A stretch of DNA of 64,000 bases from Prorocentrum cordatum (Eukaryota > Sar > Dinophyceae > Prorocentrales > Prorocentraceae): contig CAUYUJ010015952.1 in NCBI GenBank assembly GCA_963575745.1, positions 173,501 to 237,500 of the forward strand, read 5' to 3'. The position numbers and the translations under genes are program-made. Position 1 is the stretch's first letter; every line of letters begins with the position of its first letter. The notes under the pieces are model-generated. The model made no database searches and had not been told where the DNA came from. It saw only the letters and a list, made by a program, of their open reading frames with translations. Shown one piece after another: positions 49,286 to 59,972 of the stretch.

Positions 49286-52262
49286 TCCCAACCATCCTAT
49301 GATGCTGGGTCCTCGTTTTGAAGAGACGGTGCCCCGCGTCTCTCCTTCCTTCCTTCCTCCTCCCCCTCCTCCCTCCTCCCCCTCCTTGCCTCTGCTCTCG
49401 GCACACCTCTCACACGTTTCGTAGCCCCATAGGGAGCTCCGCCGAAGGCCCCAGTGGGTGTGTTCGCATGCGGTTCCCTCCACCCAGGGCAGCGCTTCGT
49501 GGCCCCATAGGGGGCTCCACCGAAGGCCCCAGTGGGGGTGTTCGCATGCGGTTCCCCTACCCAGGGCAGCGCTTCGTGGCCCCATAGGGAGCTCCACCGA
49601 AGGCCCCACTGGGGGTGTTCGCATGCGGTTCCCCCACCCAGGGCAGCGTTTCGTGGCCCCATAGGGAGTTCCACCGAAGGCCCCAGTGGGGCTGCTCTCG
49701 CATGCGGTTCCCCCACCCGGGGCAGCGCTTCGTGGCCCCATAGGGAGCTCCACCGAAGGCCCCAGTGGAGGTTCGCATTTCGCATGCGGTTCCCCACCCA
49801 GGGCAGCGTTTCGTGGCCCCATAGGGAGCTCCACCGAAGGCCCCAGTGGGGGTGTTCGCATGCGGTTCCCCCACCCAGGGCAGCGTTTCGTGGCCCCATA
49901 GGGAGCTCCACCGAAGGCCCCAGTGGGGGTGTTCGCATGCGGTTCCCCCACCCAGGGCAGCGCTTCGTGGCCCCATAGGGAGCTCCACCGAAGGCCCCAG
50001 TGGGGGTGTTCGCATGCGGTTCCCCCACCCAGGGCAGCGTTTCGTGGCCCCATAGGGAGCTCCACCGAAGGCCCCAGTGGGGGTGTTCGCATGCGGTTCC
50101 CCCACCCAGGGCAGCGTTTCGTAGCCCCATAGGGAGCTCCACCGAAGGCCCCAGTGGGGGTGTTCGCATGCGGTTCCCCCACCCAGGGCAGCGTTTCGTG
50201 GCCCCATAGGGAGCTCCACCGAAGGCCCCAGTGGGGGTGTTCGCATGCGGTTCCCCCACCCAGGGCAGCGTTTCGTGGCCCCATAGGGAGTTCCACCGAA
50301 GGCCCCAGTCGCATGCGGTTCGCCCAGGGCAGCGCGTGGCCCCATAGGGGGGTGTTCGCAGTGCGGTTCCCCCACCCAGGGCAGCGCGTATAGCCCCATA
50401 GGGAGCTCCACCGAAGGCCCCAGTGGGGGTGTTCGCATGCGGTTCCCCCACCCAGGGCAGCGTTTCGTGGCCCCATAGGGAGCTCCACCGAAGGCCCCAG
50501 TGGGGGTGTTCGCATGCGGTTCCCCCACCCAGGGCAGCGTTTCGTAGCCCCATAGGGAGCTCCACCGAAGGCCCCAGTGGGGGTGTTCGCATGCGGTTCC
50601 CCCACCCAGGGCAGCGTTTCGTGGCCCCATAGGGAGCTCCACCGAAGGCCCCAGTGGGGGTGTTCGCATGCGGTTCCCCCACCCAGGGCAGCGTTTCGTA
50701 GCCCCATAGGGAGCTCCACCGAAGGCCCCAGTGGGGGTGTTCGCATGCGGTTCCCCCACCCAGGGCAGCGTTTCGTGGCCCCATAGGGAGCTCCACCGAA
50801 GGCCCCAGTGGGGGTGTTCGCATGCGGTTCCCCCACCCAGGGCAGCGTTTCGTGCCCCATAGGGAGCTCCACCGAAGGCCCCAGTGGGGGTGTTCGCATG
50901 CGGTTCCCCCACCCAGGGCAGCGTTTCGTGGCCCCATAGGGAGCTCCACCGAAGGCCCCAGTGGGGGTGTTCGCATGCGGTTCCCCCACCCAGGGCAGCG
51001 TTTCGTGGCCCCATAGGGAGCTCCACCGAAGGCCCCAGTGCATGCGGGTGTTCGCCCCATAGCGGTTCCCCCGGGCAAGGGCAGCCCCACGTAGAAGGCC
51101 CCAAGTGGGGGTGTTCGCATGCGGTTCCCCCCCAGGGCAGCGTTTCGTGGCCCCATAGGGAGCTCCACCGAAGGCCCCAGGGGGTGTTCGCATGCGGTTC
51201 CCCCGCCCAGGGCAGCGTTTCGTGGCCCCATAGGGAGCTCCACCGAAGGCCCCAGTGGGGGTGTTCGCATGCGGTTCCCCCACCCAGGGCAGCGTTTCGT
51301 AGCCCCATAGGGAGCTCCACCGAAGGCCCCAGTGGGGGTGTTCGCATGCGGTTCCCCCACCCAGGGCAGCGTTTCGTGGCCCCATAGGGACCGCTGGTAG
51401 GGCAGCGTTCGTAGTAGGGAGCTCCACCGAAGGCCCCAGTGGGGGTGTTCGCATGCGGTTCCCCCACCCAGGGCAGCGTTTCGTAGCCCCATAGGGAGCT
51501 CCACCGAAGGCCCCAGTGGGGGTGTTCGCATGCGGTTCCCCCACCCAGGGCAGCGTTTCGTGGCCCCATAGGGAGCTCCACCGAAGGCCCCAGTGGGGGT
51601 GTTCGCATGCGGTTCCCCCACCCAGGGCAGCGTTCGTGCCCCATAGGGAGCTCCACCGAAGGCCCCAGTGGGGGTGTTCGCATGCGGTTCCCCACCCAGG
51701 GCAGCGTTTCGTGGCCCCATAGAGAGCTCCACCGAAGGCCCCAGTGGGGGTGTTCGCACGCGGTTCCCCCACCCAGGGCAGCGTTTCGTGGCCCCATAGG
51801 GAGCTCCTCCGAAGGCCCCAGTGGGGGTGTTCGCAATGCGTTCCCCCACCCAGGGCAGCGTTTCGTGGCCCCATAGGGAGCTCCACCGAAGGCCCCAGTG
51901 GCTGCTCTTGCATGCCCCACTCAGGGCAGCGCTTCGTGGACCCATGGGGGCTCCACCGAAGTGGCGTAGTTCGCACGCGGTTCCCCTGCCCAGGGCAGCG
52001 TTTCGTGGCCCCATAGGGAGCTCCACCGAAGGCCCCAGTGGGGGTGTTCGCATGCGGTTCCCCACCCAGGGCAGCGTTTCGTGGCCCCACAGGGAGCTCC
52101 ACCGAAGGCCCCAGTGGGGGTGTTCGCATGCGGTTCCCCCGCCCAGGGCAGCGCTTCGTGGCCCCACAGGGAGCTCCACCGAAGGCCCCAGTGGGGGTGT
52201 TCGCATGCGGTTCCCCCACCCAAGGCAGCGCTTCGTGGCCCCATAGGGAGTTCCACCGAAAG
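49286..52262. repeat. 77-bp satellite array D, about 37 units
   Basis: After a diverged cassette-start hairpin, units of GTGTTCGCATGCGGTTCCCC, CCCAGGGCAGCGTTTCGTGG and AGCTCCACCGAAGGCCCCAG repeat with very high identity, interrupted by a few truncated units (50300-50400, 51040-51110, 51390-51420, 51900-51960). Same satellite family as array A. Frames of a thousand codons on the minus strand are by-products of a unit whose length is not a multiple of three but which lacks stops. Confidence 0.95.
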
Positions 52263-52371
52263 CGGCACCCACAACGCGTTACGAACAATTTCTTATGGTT
52301 GGGTCCTTCGCCAGGATAATTTTTCGTTCAAAATCCTTCTGTAGGAGGACACGCCCGACCTAAGCCTGGGC

Positions 52372-53640
52372 CGCGCCGCAGCGATGGGGAGTTCCAAGCA
52401 GAAGGGCATACCGGTGCCGATGCTCTTCCCAGGTTTTTCGCCTTCTCGGGCTTCCTGGTGGGGGGCCTTGCCGCACTGGCTGGATTCCCCTCGGAATCCT
52501 GGTCAGAACGCGCGCCGGGAGAGGTCGGGATTCTCCTCGGAATCCTGGCCAGAACGCGCGCTGGGCGAGGTCGGGGGAGTAGCGGCATCGGTGTGCTCGC
52601 GCAGCTCCCCGCAGGGATCGGAGCAATCGGCGAGCGCTTTCCCTCAATGGCGTGCCTGCTGATGCAGATGGGAGCCGCGCTGTCGCTCCCCCGGGCTCCG
52701 TTCCGCGGGCTCGCGTGCCGGGCCCCGGGGCTGCCCCGGCGTGCCGGTTTCGCCCGCGGGGGGATCACGAGGCCCAGGCTGGCTCCCAGACGGCCCAGGG
52801 CGGCCCCAATAATACGGCCCAGGGCCGGCCCAAGACTGGCCCGGGGCCCCCCTCCCGCGGACGGCCCCAGATCGTCCAAGGCGGCCTCCGGGTGCCCCTT
52901 GCCCCCTCGGCTTATGATGTTCCAGCCTACTTTAGCCTTGGCCATCAGAAAGGATTTTGAGCACCAGGAAAGTGACGGAACCCGAGGGTTGTCACGGTTC
53001 GGGCCCTGGAAGACACTCGCCCGACATTGTTTCGACACTCTTTCGACACTTTTTCGGGTGCTCGAGATTATTTCTGCGATGTGGTGGTCCCTAAGTACGA
53101 TGGGAGCAACATAGCCCTCGGCTCCAAGGCCCCTCACCGGGCGCGCCCCCAAAGAGGGCCAGCCCCAGGGGGCGACGAAAAGGTCCCCACCCGCAGGGGG
53201 GCATCGCGACAGCGATGATGTACAGCGCCGCCGCCGTGTACCGCGTTTCAGCGTCCCCGTCGGCGCAGGCCGCATAAAGTGTGGTCTTGCTGCGACGGGC
53301 GAGCCCGCGCGTTGGCCGCGGGCCCGATCGGCCGGGGGAGCCGCGGCTCTGTCCCTCTCCCTCCGTCAGCATCGTTTCACCGATCCCCGCCCCCATCCCC
53401 CGCTCCATCCAGACCCCCAACATCTCAGCACCCCGGTTGAGGGATCTACCCCTCGAGACCCGAAGGGAGCGGCCCACATCCCCATCTGGGGGGGGGGGGG
53501 GGGGGGGGCAGCTCGGCCCGCGGGGCCCCGGCCGCGCCGCCGGGGAGGGGGATCGGCGCGATGCCCACGCCGCCCGCGGCCGCGCGCGCAAGTCTCTGCC
53601 GAATTCGGGCGCCGGAGGCTGGAAGGGCCGCGCCGGTCGG
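52372..53640. other. No recognisable gene
   Basis: GC-rich, with a poly-G run near 53489-53508 and short direct repeats (TTTCGACACT, 53027-53050). Nothing coding recognised. Confidence 0.35.
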
Positions 53641-53800
53641 TGGCACTCAGAGGCGACGATTGGGGCGAATAGCCCAGGGGAGAGCAGTACATGCAGCCAG
53701 GGGCGCCGATGATCGATGTCTTCGACGAGGCTCCCGGGCGAATGCGTGCAATGCTCGCCCCTGGGCTATTCGCCCTCTTATCGTCGCCGCCGAGGCACTC
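53641..53800. repeat. Inverted repeat with ~60-bp arms
   Basis: The left arm has GGGGCGAATAGCCCAGGGGA, the right arm GCCCCTGGGCTATTCGCCCT. Outer parts TGGCACTCAGAGGCGACGAT and ATCGTCGCCGCCGAGGCACT also pair with some mismatches. The loop is about 40 bp. Candidate small TIR element; no target duplication seen. Confidence 0.75.
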
Positions 53801-53968
53801 CGAGGATCGCGGTCGGTTCCAGGGTTGCCGTGACAGCCTCGGGGGTGCCTCTGAGCAGCTGCGCCTCGCAGGTGGTGGACACCCGTAGTGCTCGAGCAGT
53901 GACGGAGCGTCCTGGCGTGCCCATAGGCCTACCAGAGAGTGTTCTTGGAATCGTTTGTGTTTTGCACG

Positions 53969-54076
53969 AAATGTTCTCGGAACATTTCTGGCGGGGATTG
54001 TCTTGTTTTATCACAGTGGGTTTATGTTCTAAGAACATTGTTTTTGTTTTTTATAACATGTTTGGGTTCTAAGAAC
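53969..54076. repeat. Three spaced palindromes of the GTTCT-AAGAAC type
   Basis: AAATGTTCTCGGAACATTT (53969-53987), ATGTTCTAAGAACAT (54024-54038) and GTTCTAAGAAC (54066-54076), about 40-55 bp apart in AT-rich DNA. They could be protein-binding half-site pairs or remains of a repeat. Confidence 0.6.
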
Positions 54077-54382
54077 ATTTCGTGGTAGGACTAGAGGAAT
54101 GCCGGGACGGTCGGTCCCTGCTCAACGTAGCCTCGACCTGCACGTCGACCCAAGCAGTCCGCTCGGACCTGCGAAAGTCTAAACATGGCCATGTGTGTTT
54201 TTTGCTCTGCGTGGGCCCGTCGGTCAGGGGATCCTTGCCGGGGGGCCAGGCTCTGGCGTTGCCTGCGCCAGGGGCGCGGGGCCGTGGGGAAATGTACGCC
54301 ACCTGGCGTCAGCAGGCGCACTCTGGGCCAGGTCCTGGTGCATCTGGTGGCCTTCGGCCCATCCCACCAACCGCGCATAAGT

Positions 54383-54530
54383 GTAAGTAGGGCCTGTCCC
54401 TCTGCAGGAGGGACATTCCCAAATAGGAAGAAAATAGCCCAGGGACGATTTTTGTTGACACTTGTTGAGCAGTTTGGGGGTATGGTTGCAGTATTTCGAC
54501 TTTTTCGCCCAAGATCTCCCCAGGGGGACT
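54383..54530. mobile_element. TIR family member, degenerate right end
   Basis: Left end GTAAGTAGGGCCTGTCCCTC with AATAGCCCAGGGACGATTTT inside. The right end is only recognisable as GATCTCCCCAGGGGGACT. No target duplication. Its first six bases form a good splice-donor word, GTAAGT. Confidence 0.65.
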
Positions 54531-54534
54531 CTTG

Positions 54535-54720
54535 GATTCCTTTTGTGCCTCTCGGGGGACCTCTCAAGATGCCTCTTGGGAGCCTCCTGGGAGCCTCCTG
54601 CCAAGCTTCTCCGGGGAGGCCGAAGGGCCCCTTGGGCGCCCCTTGGGCGCCCCTTGGGCGCCCCTTGGGCGCCCCTCGGCGGCTTCCTGGGGCTTCTTGG
54701 TCGCCTCTGGGGGCCTCTTT
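54535..54720. repeat. TCTTGGGGCC-type tract with GGGCGCCCCTT run
   Basis: Includes four to five tandem copies of CCCCTTGGGCG (54628-54680) among cctcttggg and cctcctggg words. Confidence 0.6.
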
Positions 54721-54962
54721 TCGGGCGATCGCAAACATGGACTGAGGGCCTCCCCCTCTCCCCTCCTCGTCCCCCTCCCTGTTCATCCTCTCCGTCGCCT
54801 TCCCCTCCCATACCCCCCGCCTGCTGTCTCCCCTCTGTCGCTTCCCGCCTGCCTGCCCGTCTGCCTCGCCCCCCTGACCCTGGCCTCCCGTCTGCGCGCT
54901 CGCCCATCGTCGGATTGGTCACCTCTGGGGGCCTCTTCCGGGCGATCGCAAACCTGGACTGA
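54711..54962. repeat. Direct repeat pair of about 45 bp
   Basis: CCTCTGGGGGCCTCTT followed by GGGCGATCGCAAAC and GGACTGAGGG occurs at about 54713-54758 and 54920-54965. Between them lies a pyrimidine-rich segment. Confidence 0.75.
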
Positions 54963-55391
54963 GGGGGCGTGGATTAGCGACGGGTCCCGTTTCCAGTGGA
55001 AATCGCTGATTCCCGCCGCCGAGCGAGGCGGCCCCGGCCGCATTTTGGGGAGGGCACCTCCCCCGGTCCGTGGATTTGGCGACCGAGCGTCAAATCCATG
55101 GATCGCTAATCCATGTTTGCGCGCCCCCGACTCTTGGGGGCCTCTTGTTTGTCGGTATCGGGGGCCATCCTGGCACTCGGCGGCTCCCGGGGCCAGTTCC
55201 TGTTCCCTCCAGCCCAGGGCTGAAATTCTGAACAACATTGATTTTTCAATCGTTTGCGACCTCTGGAAAAAAGTCACGCGGGGCGCCCTCCATAGCGCCC
55301 GGAAGCGCCCAATGGATCCCGGGCCTAGGCCCCTTGAGGAGTACTTGCGCACGGCCTCAGGACTCTCCACTCGGTACCTCGCGGCACAGTC

Positions 55392-56305
55392 TTCAGCCGG
55401 GCGTGTCCCTCGACAGGAGGATGATCCAAAAACAGTCCACAAAGTAGCTTGGGGACGATTTGTGGACCCTTTTAAAATTATCCCGGCAAAGCAACCTAAC
55501 AGCGATGTGTAGAAGCATAGCTGGAAACATTGCCTTGGGTATTCATGTAAGAGTGCTGTTGTAGAATTCAGGTGTTCTCGCAGTCGCATTCGGATTCGCA
55601 GTGGCAGTCGCAGTGGCAACATCAGTCGCAGTCGCAGTCGCAGTGGCACTGCCAGTAGTTGCAGTAGCAAGAGCTACACTAGCAGCAGCAACAGCAGCAG
55701 CAGTAATAGTAACAGTAGTAATAGCAGTAGAAGTAGTAGTGATGGTAGTAGCGGTAACGGTGAAGTAGTAGTTGTAGTGGGTGGAGTGAACGAGTAGGAG
55801 TAATGGGAGCAATGGTAGTAGCAGTAGAAACACTAGTGGCCTACAGTTGGCTCCGGGCATCCAAAATGTGGCCCGGGAATGGAGTTCTGGGAACTCGAAG
55901 ACCACCAAGTGGCCTACAGTTGGCTCTGGGCATCCAAAATGTACGCCGGGAATAGAGTTCTGGGAAGTCGAAGAGCACGAAGTGGCCTACAGTTGGTTCC
56001 GGGCATCCAAAATGTACGCCGGGAATGGAGTTCTAGCGGCGCCAAGAGCGATTTTGCGAGGATGTCCCAGGCGATTTGGGCTTCGGCGGCAGCCGTCCCG
56101 GGTCCCGCCCCGACCCCCCTGAGGAGTCATGATGCTCTCTTTTGACACCACTAGAAACCTATCAGTCTTCGCTGTTAGGTAGAAATGTTTTGAAGTCTTT
56201 TTCTGTGGCATTTTTGAGTTTTACATTTAATGTTTTGATTTTTACAGCTTAAGAATAATCTTTACGTCTGCAATCCGCCTGGTTAGGGGGGCAGGCCCGA
56301 CCTGA
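55392..56305. mobile_element. TIR family element 7, enlarged by simple repeats
   Basis: Left end TTCAGCCGGGCGTGTCCCTC with AGTAGCTTGGGGACGATTTG; right end GGCAGGCCCGACCTGA. Flanked by gcacagtc (55384-55391) and gcatagtg (56306-56313), six of eight matching. The interior has gained a GCAGTCGCAGTGGCA minisatellite (55580-55660), an agtagt microsatellite (55670-55830) and a 73-bp tandem repeat, the third case of this family swelling with repeats. Confidence 0.75.
55838..56033. repeat. 73-bp tandem repeat, about 2.7 copies
   Basis: Units start GGCCTACAGTTGG at 55838, 55911 and 55984 and contain GGGCATCCAAAATGT. High identity between units 2 and 3. Confidence 0.9.
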
Positions 56306-56668
56306 GCATAGTGCCGGACATCTGCCCCCTCCCCAGACTAGAGCCAGGCGCCGGCGCACCAGGGCCTGAGCTCCCCGAGCACGGGCCCGTGGAGGGCTTG
56401 TGGTGGCTTTTGTGGAGAGAAAGAGAAGTGAGGCCTGGCTGTTGGGGCATGGCCGGGGGTCTGGGCCTCCTGGATGGGATCCAGGGAGAGTTCCCCCAGG
56501 GAGTGACTAACATTCTCGGGAGATGGACCACCAAGCCTCCCCAAGTCGTCCCCCCCAGGCCATACCTCCAGTCAGGCCCCAATGCTAGAGGCCTCCTAGA
56601 CGGGGTCCGAGTAGGTGGGGTCGGAGGATCCCGCCGCATCGCCGATGCACCGGCATTCGACATTAGAG

Positions 56669-56827
56669 TTAAGTCTGGCCTGTCCCTCTACAGGGGGAAT
56701 ATTCAAAAATAGCAAAAAAATAGTCGGGGGACGATTTGTTTAGTATTTGTTTTGTCATTTTGGGGCATTTTGGGGTATTTTGCATTTTCCTCCAAAATCC
56801 GCCTGTGGGGGGACAGGCCTGGCCGAA
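56669..56827. mobile_element. TIR family element 8
   Basis: 159 bp, a typical copy. Left end TTAAGTCTGGCCTGTCCCTC, right end GGGGGGACAGGCCTGGCCGA plus A. 8-bp duplication cattagag (56661-56668) and cattatag (56828-56835), one mismatch. Confidence 0.9.
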
Positions 56828-56999
56828 CATTATAGCGTCCCTTCAGCTCTCCTGCTGACGATCCTCAGAGTGTCGGGTGCCTCGTATGCCCTTCTGGGCT
56901 GTCGAGCAGGCAGAGCCCCTGCCTGCGCGCGGTGCGCTGCCGCGCAACGCACACACGGTTTGCGGCGCGTCTCTGCTGCTCATTCCCGTCGTTGTTTCC

Positions 57000-57230
57000 T
57001 TCTCCCTTTCCCTCTCCTTCTCTCCCTCTCTCTGTCTTTGTCCATGTCTCTGCCTCTGCCTCTGTTGTTGTTTCTCTGCCTGTCTCTGCGTCTGTGTCTC
57101 GGTGTCTCGGTGTCTGTGTCGGTGTCGGTGTCGGTGTCGTTGTCTGCGTCTGTGTTCGTGACTGTGTCTGCGTCTGTGTCTGTGTCTTTGTCTGTGTCTC
57201 TGTGTCTCTGTGTCTGTGCTTGAGTCTGTC
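57000..57230. repeat. CT/GT-rich microsatellite
   Basis: tctccctct... changes into (GTGTCG)n and tctgtgtct repeats. Not coding; the Ser/Val/Cys-rich frames are artefacts. Confidence 0.85.
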
Positions 57231-57534
57231 TGTCCTTCTTCGACTTCTGTCATTTTATTTGTATTGGCCGCCCCCACCCCCAACAGTGAAACCGGACCTC
57301 GTGGACCCCTGGGCCTCGCGGACCTCCTGGACGCTCTTTTGTCAGGAGGGCGCCCAAACGCCCCCACGAAAGCCCCCCCGAGGATTTGGAAAAACAGCAG
57401 ACACTAAAAGTGCGCTGCAGGCTGCTGCCGAGCTTGCCAGCCGCTGCTGGCCGCTGCCGGGCTTGCCAGCCGCTGCATGCTGGCCCTGCAGGCGGGCCGC
57501 TGCCAGCCTTTGCCGGCAGCGGCCGGCCCCACCC

Positions 57535-58015
57535 CGCCCCACCCCGCGACCCACCCGCGACCCACCCGCGATCCATTCGCGCCCCGCTCCGCGACCCACC
57601 CGCGTCCCCCCACCTGCGATCCGCCTCGCGCCCCGTCGGCGACCTGCCCCGCGAGCCACACGCATGGTACCCGCGATCCGCCGCGCGAGTCACCCGCCGA
57701 CCAGCTGACAACTCATTCGCGACCCACCAAGATGGTCTTGACACAGACGCCAGCACAGCGTCCCTACATAGCACCGCGGCATGAGAAGGCACACAGCGAG
57801 TCGTCATCAAGATGCGCGCTTAGCGGCATGGCACGCGGGCCCAGCACGGCATGCGGGCACAGCAAGGCACGGACGGCACGCGCACGGCACGGGCACGGAA
57901 TGGGCACGCCAAGGCACGTGGGCGCCATTTTTGTTCGCCTTCTGAAACATAGGCACGGCACGGGCACGGCACGGTACGCGGGCACGGGACGACACGCGGC
58001 ATGCGGGACGGCACG
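57535..58015. repeat. CGACCCACCCG and GGCACG minisatellites
   Basis: 57535-57720 repeats cgacccacccg with variants; 57830-58015 repeats ggcacg with gggcacggcacg variants. Confidence 0.8.
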
Positions 58016-58326
58016 GTAGGACAGGGGGGTAAGAGATAAGGGGTTGTTGAGTGTACCGCTGCTTCCTGCTATCTCTTTCTCGTCGGCGGATATGGTGCGA
58101 GCGACGCGAGTCAAGTTAAGCAGTACGGGTACCATTAATGTGCGTCCCAATCTCTGGCCGCCAGGTATGACAGTAGGAGCGTTGCTCCTCGGGTATCTCA
58201 GCCCGTATTGATGCGTGAGTCGTCGTTTTCGGGAATCCAATGCGTCCAACGCGTCAGTTTCTTCCTGTTGATCTCCATTCCGCTCTTGTCTGTCTGCTCG
58301 CCCACGCACTGTCGGGATCTTTGGTT

Positions 58327-58490
58327 TAGCGTGTCGCGCCGCCGATTCTGGCCCACTACGCCTCGGCGCGACACGCTAACCGCGTCCCAGTCCCCGAGCG
58401 TCCACGTCTCGAGCCTTCCCCAGCCTCCCTCCCCGCGAAGCGGAGCGACACGCCATCATCTCGCAAAGCATAGCGTGTCGCCGGGGCCGC
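58327..58490. repeat. Inverted GCGTGTCGC elements
   Basis: TTAGCGTGTCGCGCCG (58326-58341) and its complement CGGCGCGACACGCTAA (58365-58380) form a 16-bp stem. Further copies are at 58447 (GAGCGACACGCC) and 58471 (ATAGCGTGTCGCC). No gene recognised around them. Confidence 0.7.
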
Positions 58491-58794
58491 CGCCACGACG
58501 CGCGAATCAAAGGGTCCTGACCGTATCCTCCTTGACCTGCGCGTGTCTTACCCTAACTGTCGCCCGGCACGTCAGTGGCCCGCTCGCTTGGCACTCGCGT
58601 GCCGGAGGGCCAAGGCGCTCACCCTTTCCATGAGCCTCACAGTGGCTGGTTGTCCTTGCCGTCGCGGTTGCCGTCTGATTGGCCTGAGCCAGCTTGCCTC
58701 ACCACCATCAGTGTGTTTGGCTGTGGGGAAAAAGTGGGCGCGGAGAGGAGTCGGGGCAGCGCAAGTGGGGTCGGACGAAAGGGGGAGGGATATG

Positions 58795-59500
58795 ATGCTG
58801 GCCTCGCCCCGCCGCGGGTTTTCTTTTCTCGATGCATTGGCGCCTCTGTCGCCGGGCGGCGCTGGAGAAATCAGCTGCGCGAGCTGCCTCGCTAATCCCC
58901 TCTTTATCACCCCCCTTTACCGCCCCCCCGTTTCATCCGACCTGAGCGAGGAGGGCGGGATGGGCTTGCGTGCGGCTGCGCCGTCAGTTGAGGAGCGGGT
59001 GCCTATCGGGGCCCCGGGGGCACGCTTCTCACGCTTTGCGTCCAGACGTCGCCGGCGACTCCCGGCGTGATGAAGAGGGAACGGGTTTGGTAAGAAGTAC
59101 TGCGTCCGCAAGCCAGGGCCCCGTGCGAGAGCCAGCAGGCCGGCTGACCGCAGGCAGCGCACCGCGCCACGGTTGGTCCAGCGCGCAGAGGGCCGCGGCA
59201 GACTCGGCCACCCGCAAGAGCCTCGTGAACAGACCTGTCCTCCTTTCTCCACGCCTCCATCTCACCGACCCCCCCGCCCCCAGCCCACAGATCGGGCCGG
59301 ACGAAGGGCCCCCGGGGGGATAGGGAAAGGGGGGGTTACGAAATCTGCTGCATGCAGCTGATTTCAGCCCCGCCCCACCGAGGGGCCCATTCCTCGATAC
59401 ATGGGCGCCTCCGGCACCGGGAGGCGCCGGGAAGATCAGCTACATGAGCTGATTCTCAGCCCCCCCTTTGCTATCCCCCCCTTTCGCCCGGCCCGAACAG
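58795..59500. repeat. Two related copies of a TIR-like repeat
   Basis: 58820-58935 and 59385-59500 share CTCGAT(G/A)CAT(T/G)GGCGCCTC, CGGGCGGCG/GGGAGGCGCC, ATCAGCT and a poly-C end with TTTATCACCCCCCTTT or TTTGCTATCCCCCC. The second copy also has a left arm, GGGGGGATAGGGAAAGGGGG (59315-59334), complementary to its right end, so it is a complete inverted-repeat element of about 200 bp (59295-59500). Confidence 0.6.
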
Positions 59501-59972
59501 AGGAGTGACGGGGAACACAATGAATCTCCCATTGGATGACTGAGGAACGTGGCCGCGAATGGAGAAAGCGTCAGCACAGCGTGCCGGCTGAAGATAGCTC
59601 AGGAAACATAGCCAACATAGCGAGCTGTATCACGACATGCCGCGAAATGTTGAACCGTACGCCCTGACTGACTGTGCACAACATTCTTTGAGCCCGCAGC
59701 TCGGGAATCGTGTCGGGCCCCAGAGGCAGACTAGCACGTTCCTCTCTTCAGCCAGTGAGTGCTCGGGGTAGAAATGGCTGAGCCAGCAGGCAGGAAGCAG
59801 GGCAGGCAGCGAGGGGGGAGGTGATTAGGGGACGGATGGAAGAGAGACAGGCACCGGTTGCTTTCGAGGGCGCATGCCGTTCCCATCCTCTTGACCCAGC
59901 GGCCGGTTGACCTGGCCCCGACTGTGAGTCACAGGGACGCCGCGCCGACGAGGCTTCAAGCCAGGGGCGCCA
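59501..59972. other. No recognisable gene; upstream region of the zinc-finger gene
   Basis: No spliced-leader relict, promoter or repeat could be identified. Confidence 0.35.

Larger units (their letters stand above)
28880..52363. mobile_element. TIR family element 6, grown to 23.5 kb by nested insertions
   Basis: The left end (CTAAGGCGGGCACGTCCCTC, with AATAGTCCGAAGATAGTCTG following) has no family right end nearby. The next right end of the family, TAGGAGGACACGCCCGACCT plus AA, closes at 52363. The bases outside both ends are identical: gcctgggc at 28872-28879 and 52364-52371, the 8-bp duplication typical of the family. The span between holds satellite cassettes, a copia element and a minisatellite-bearing TIR element. 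I therefore read it as one small element that accumulated 23 kb. The chance of a perfect 8-bp match is small but not zero. Confidence 0.7.

Noticed and set aside
49235-52288. Minus-strand frames of about 1000 codons rich in MRTPPLGPSVELP
   Set aside because: They are translations of the 77-bp satellite in all three frames; the unit simply lacks stops on that strand.
54091-54786. Minus-strand frame with Arg/Pro-rich sequence
   Set aside because: Runs across a TIR element and TCTTGGGG tract; composition artefact without any domain.
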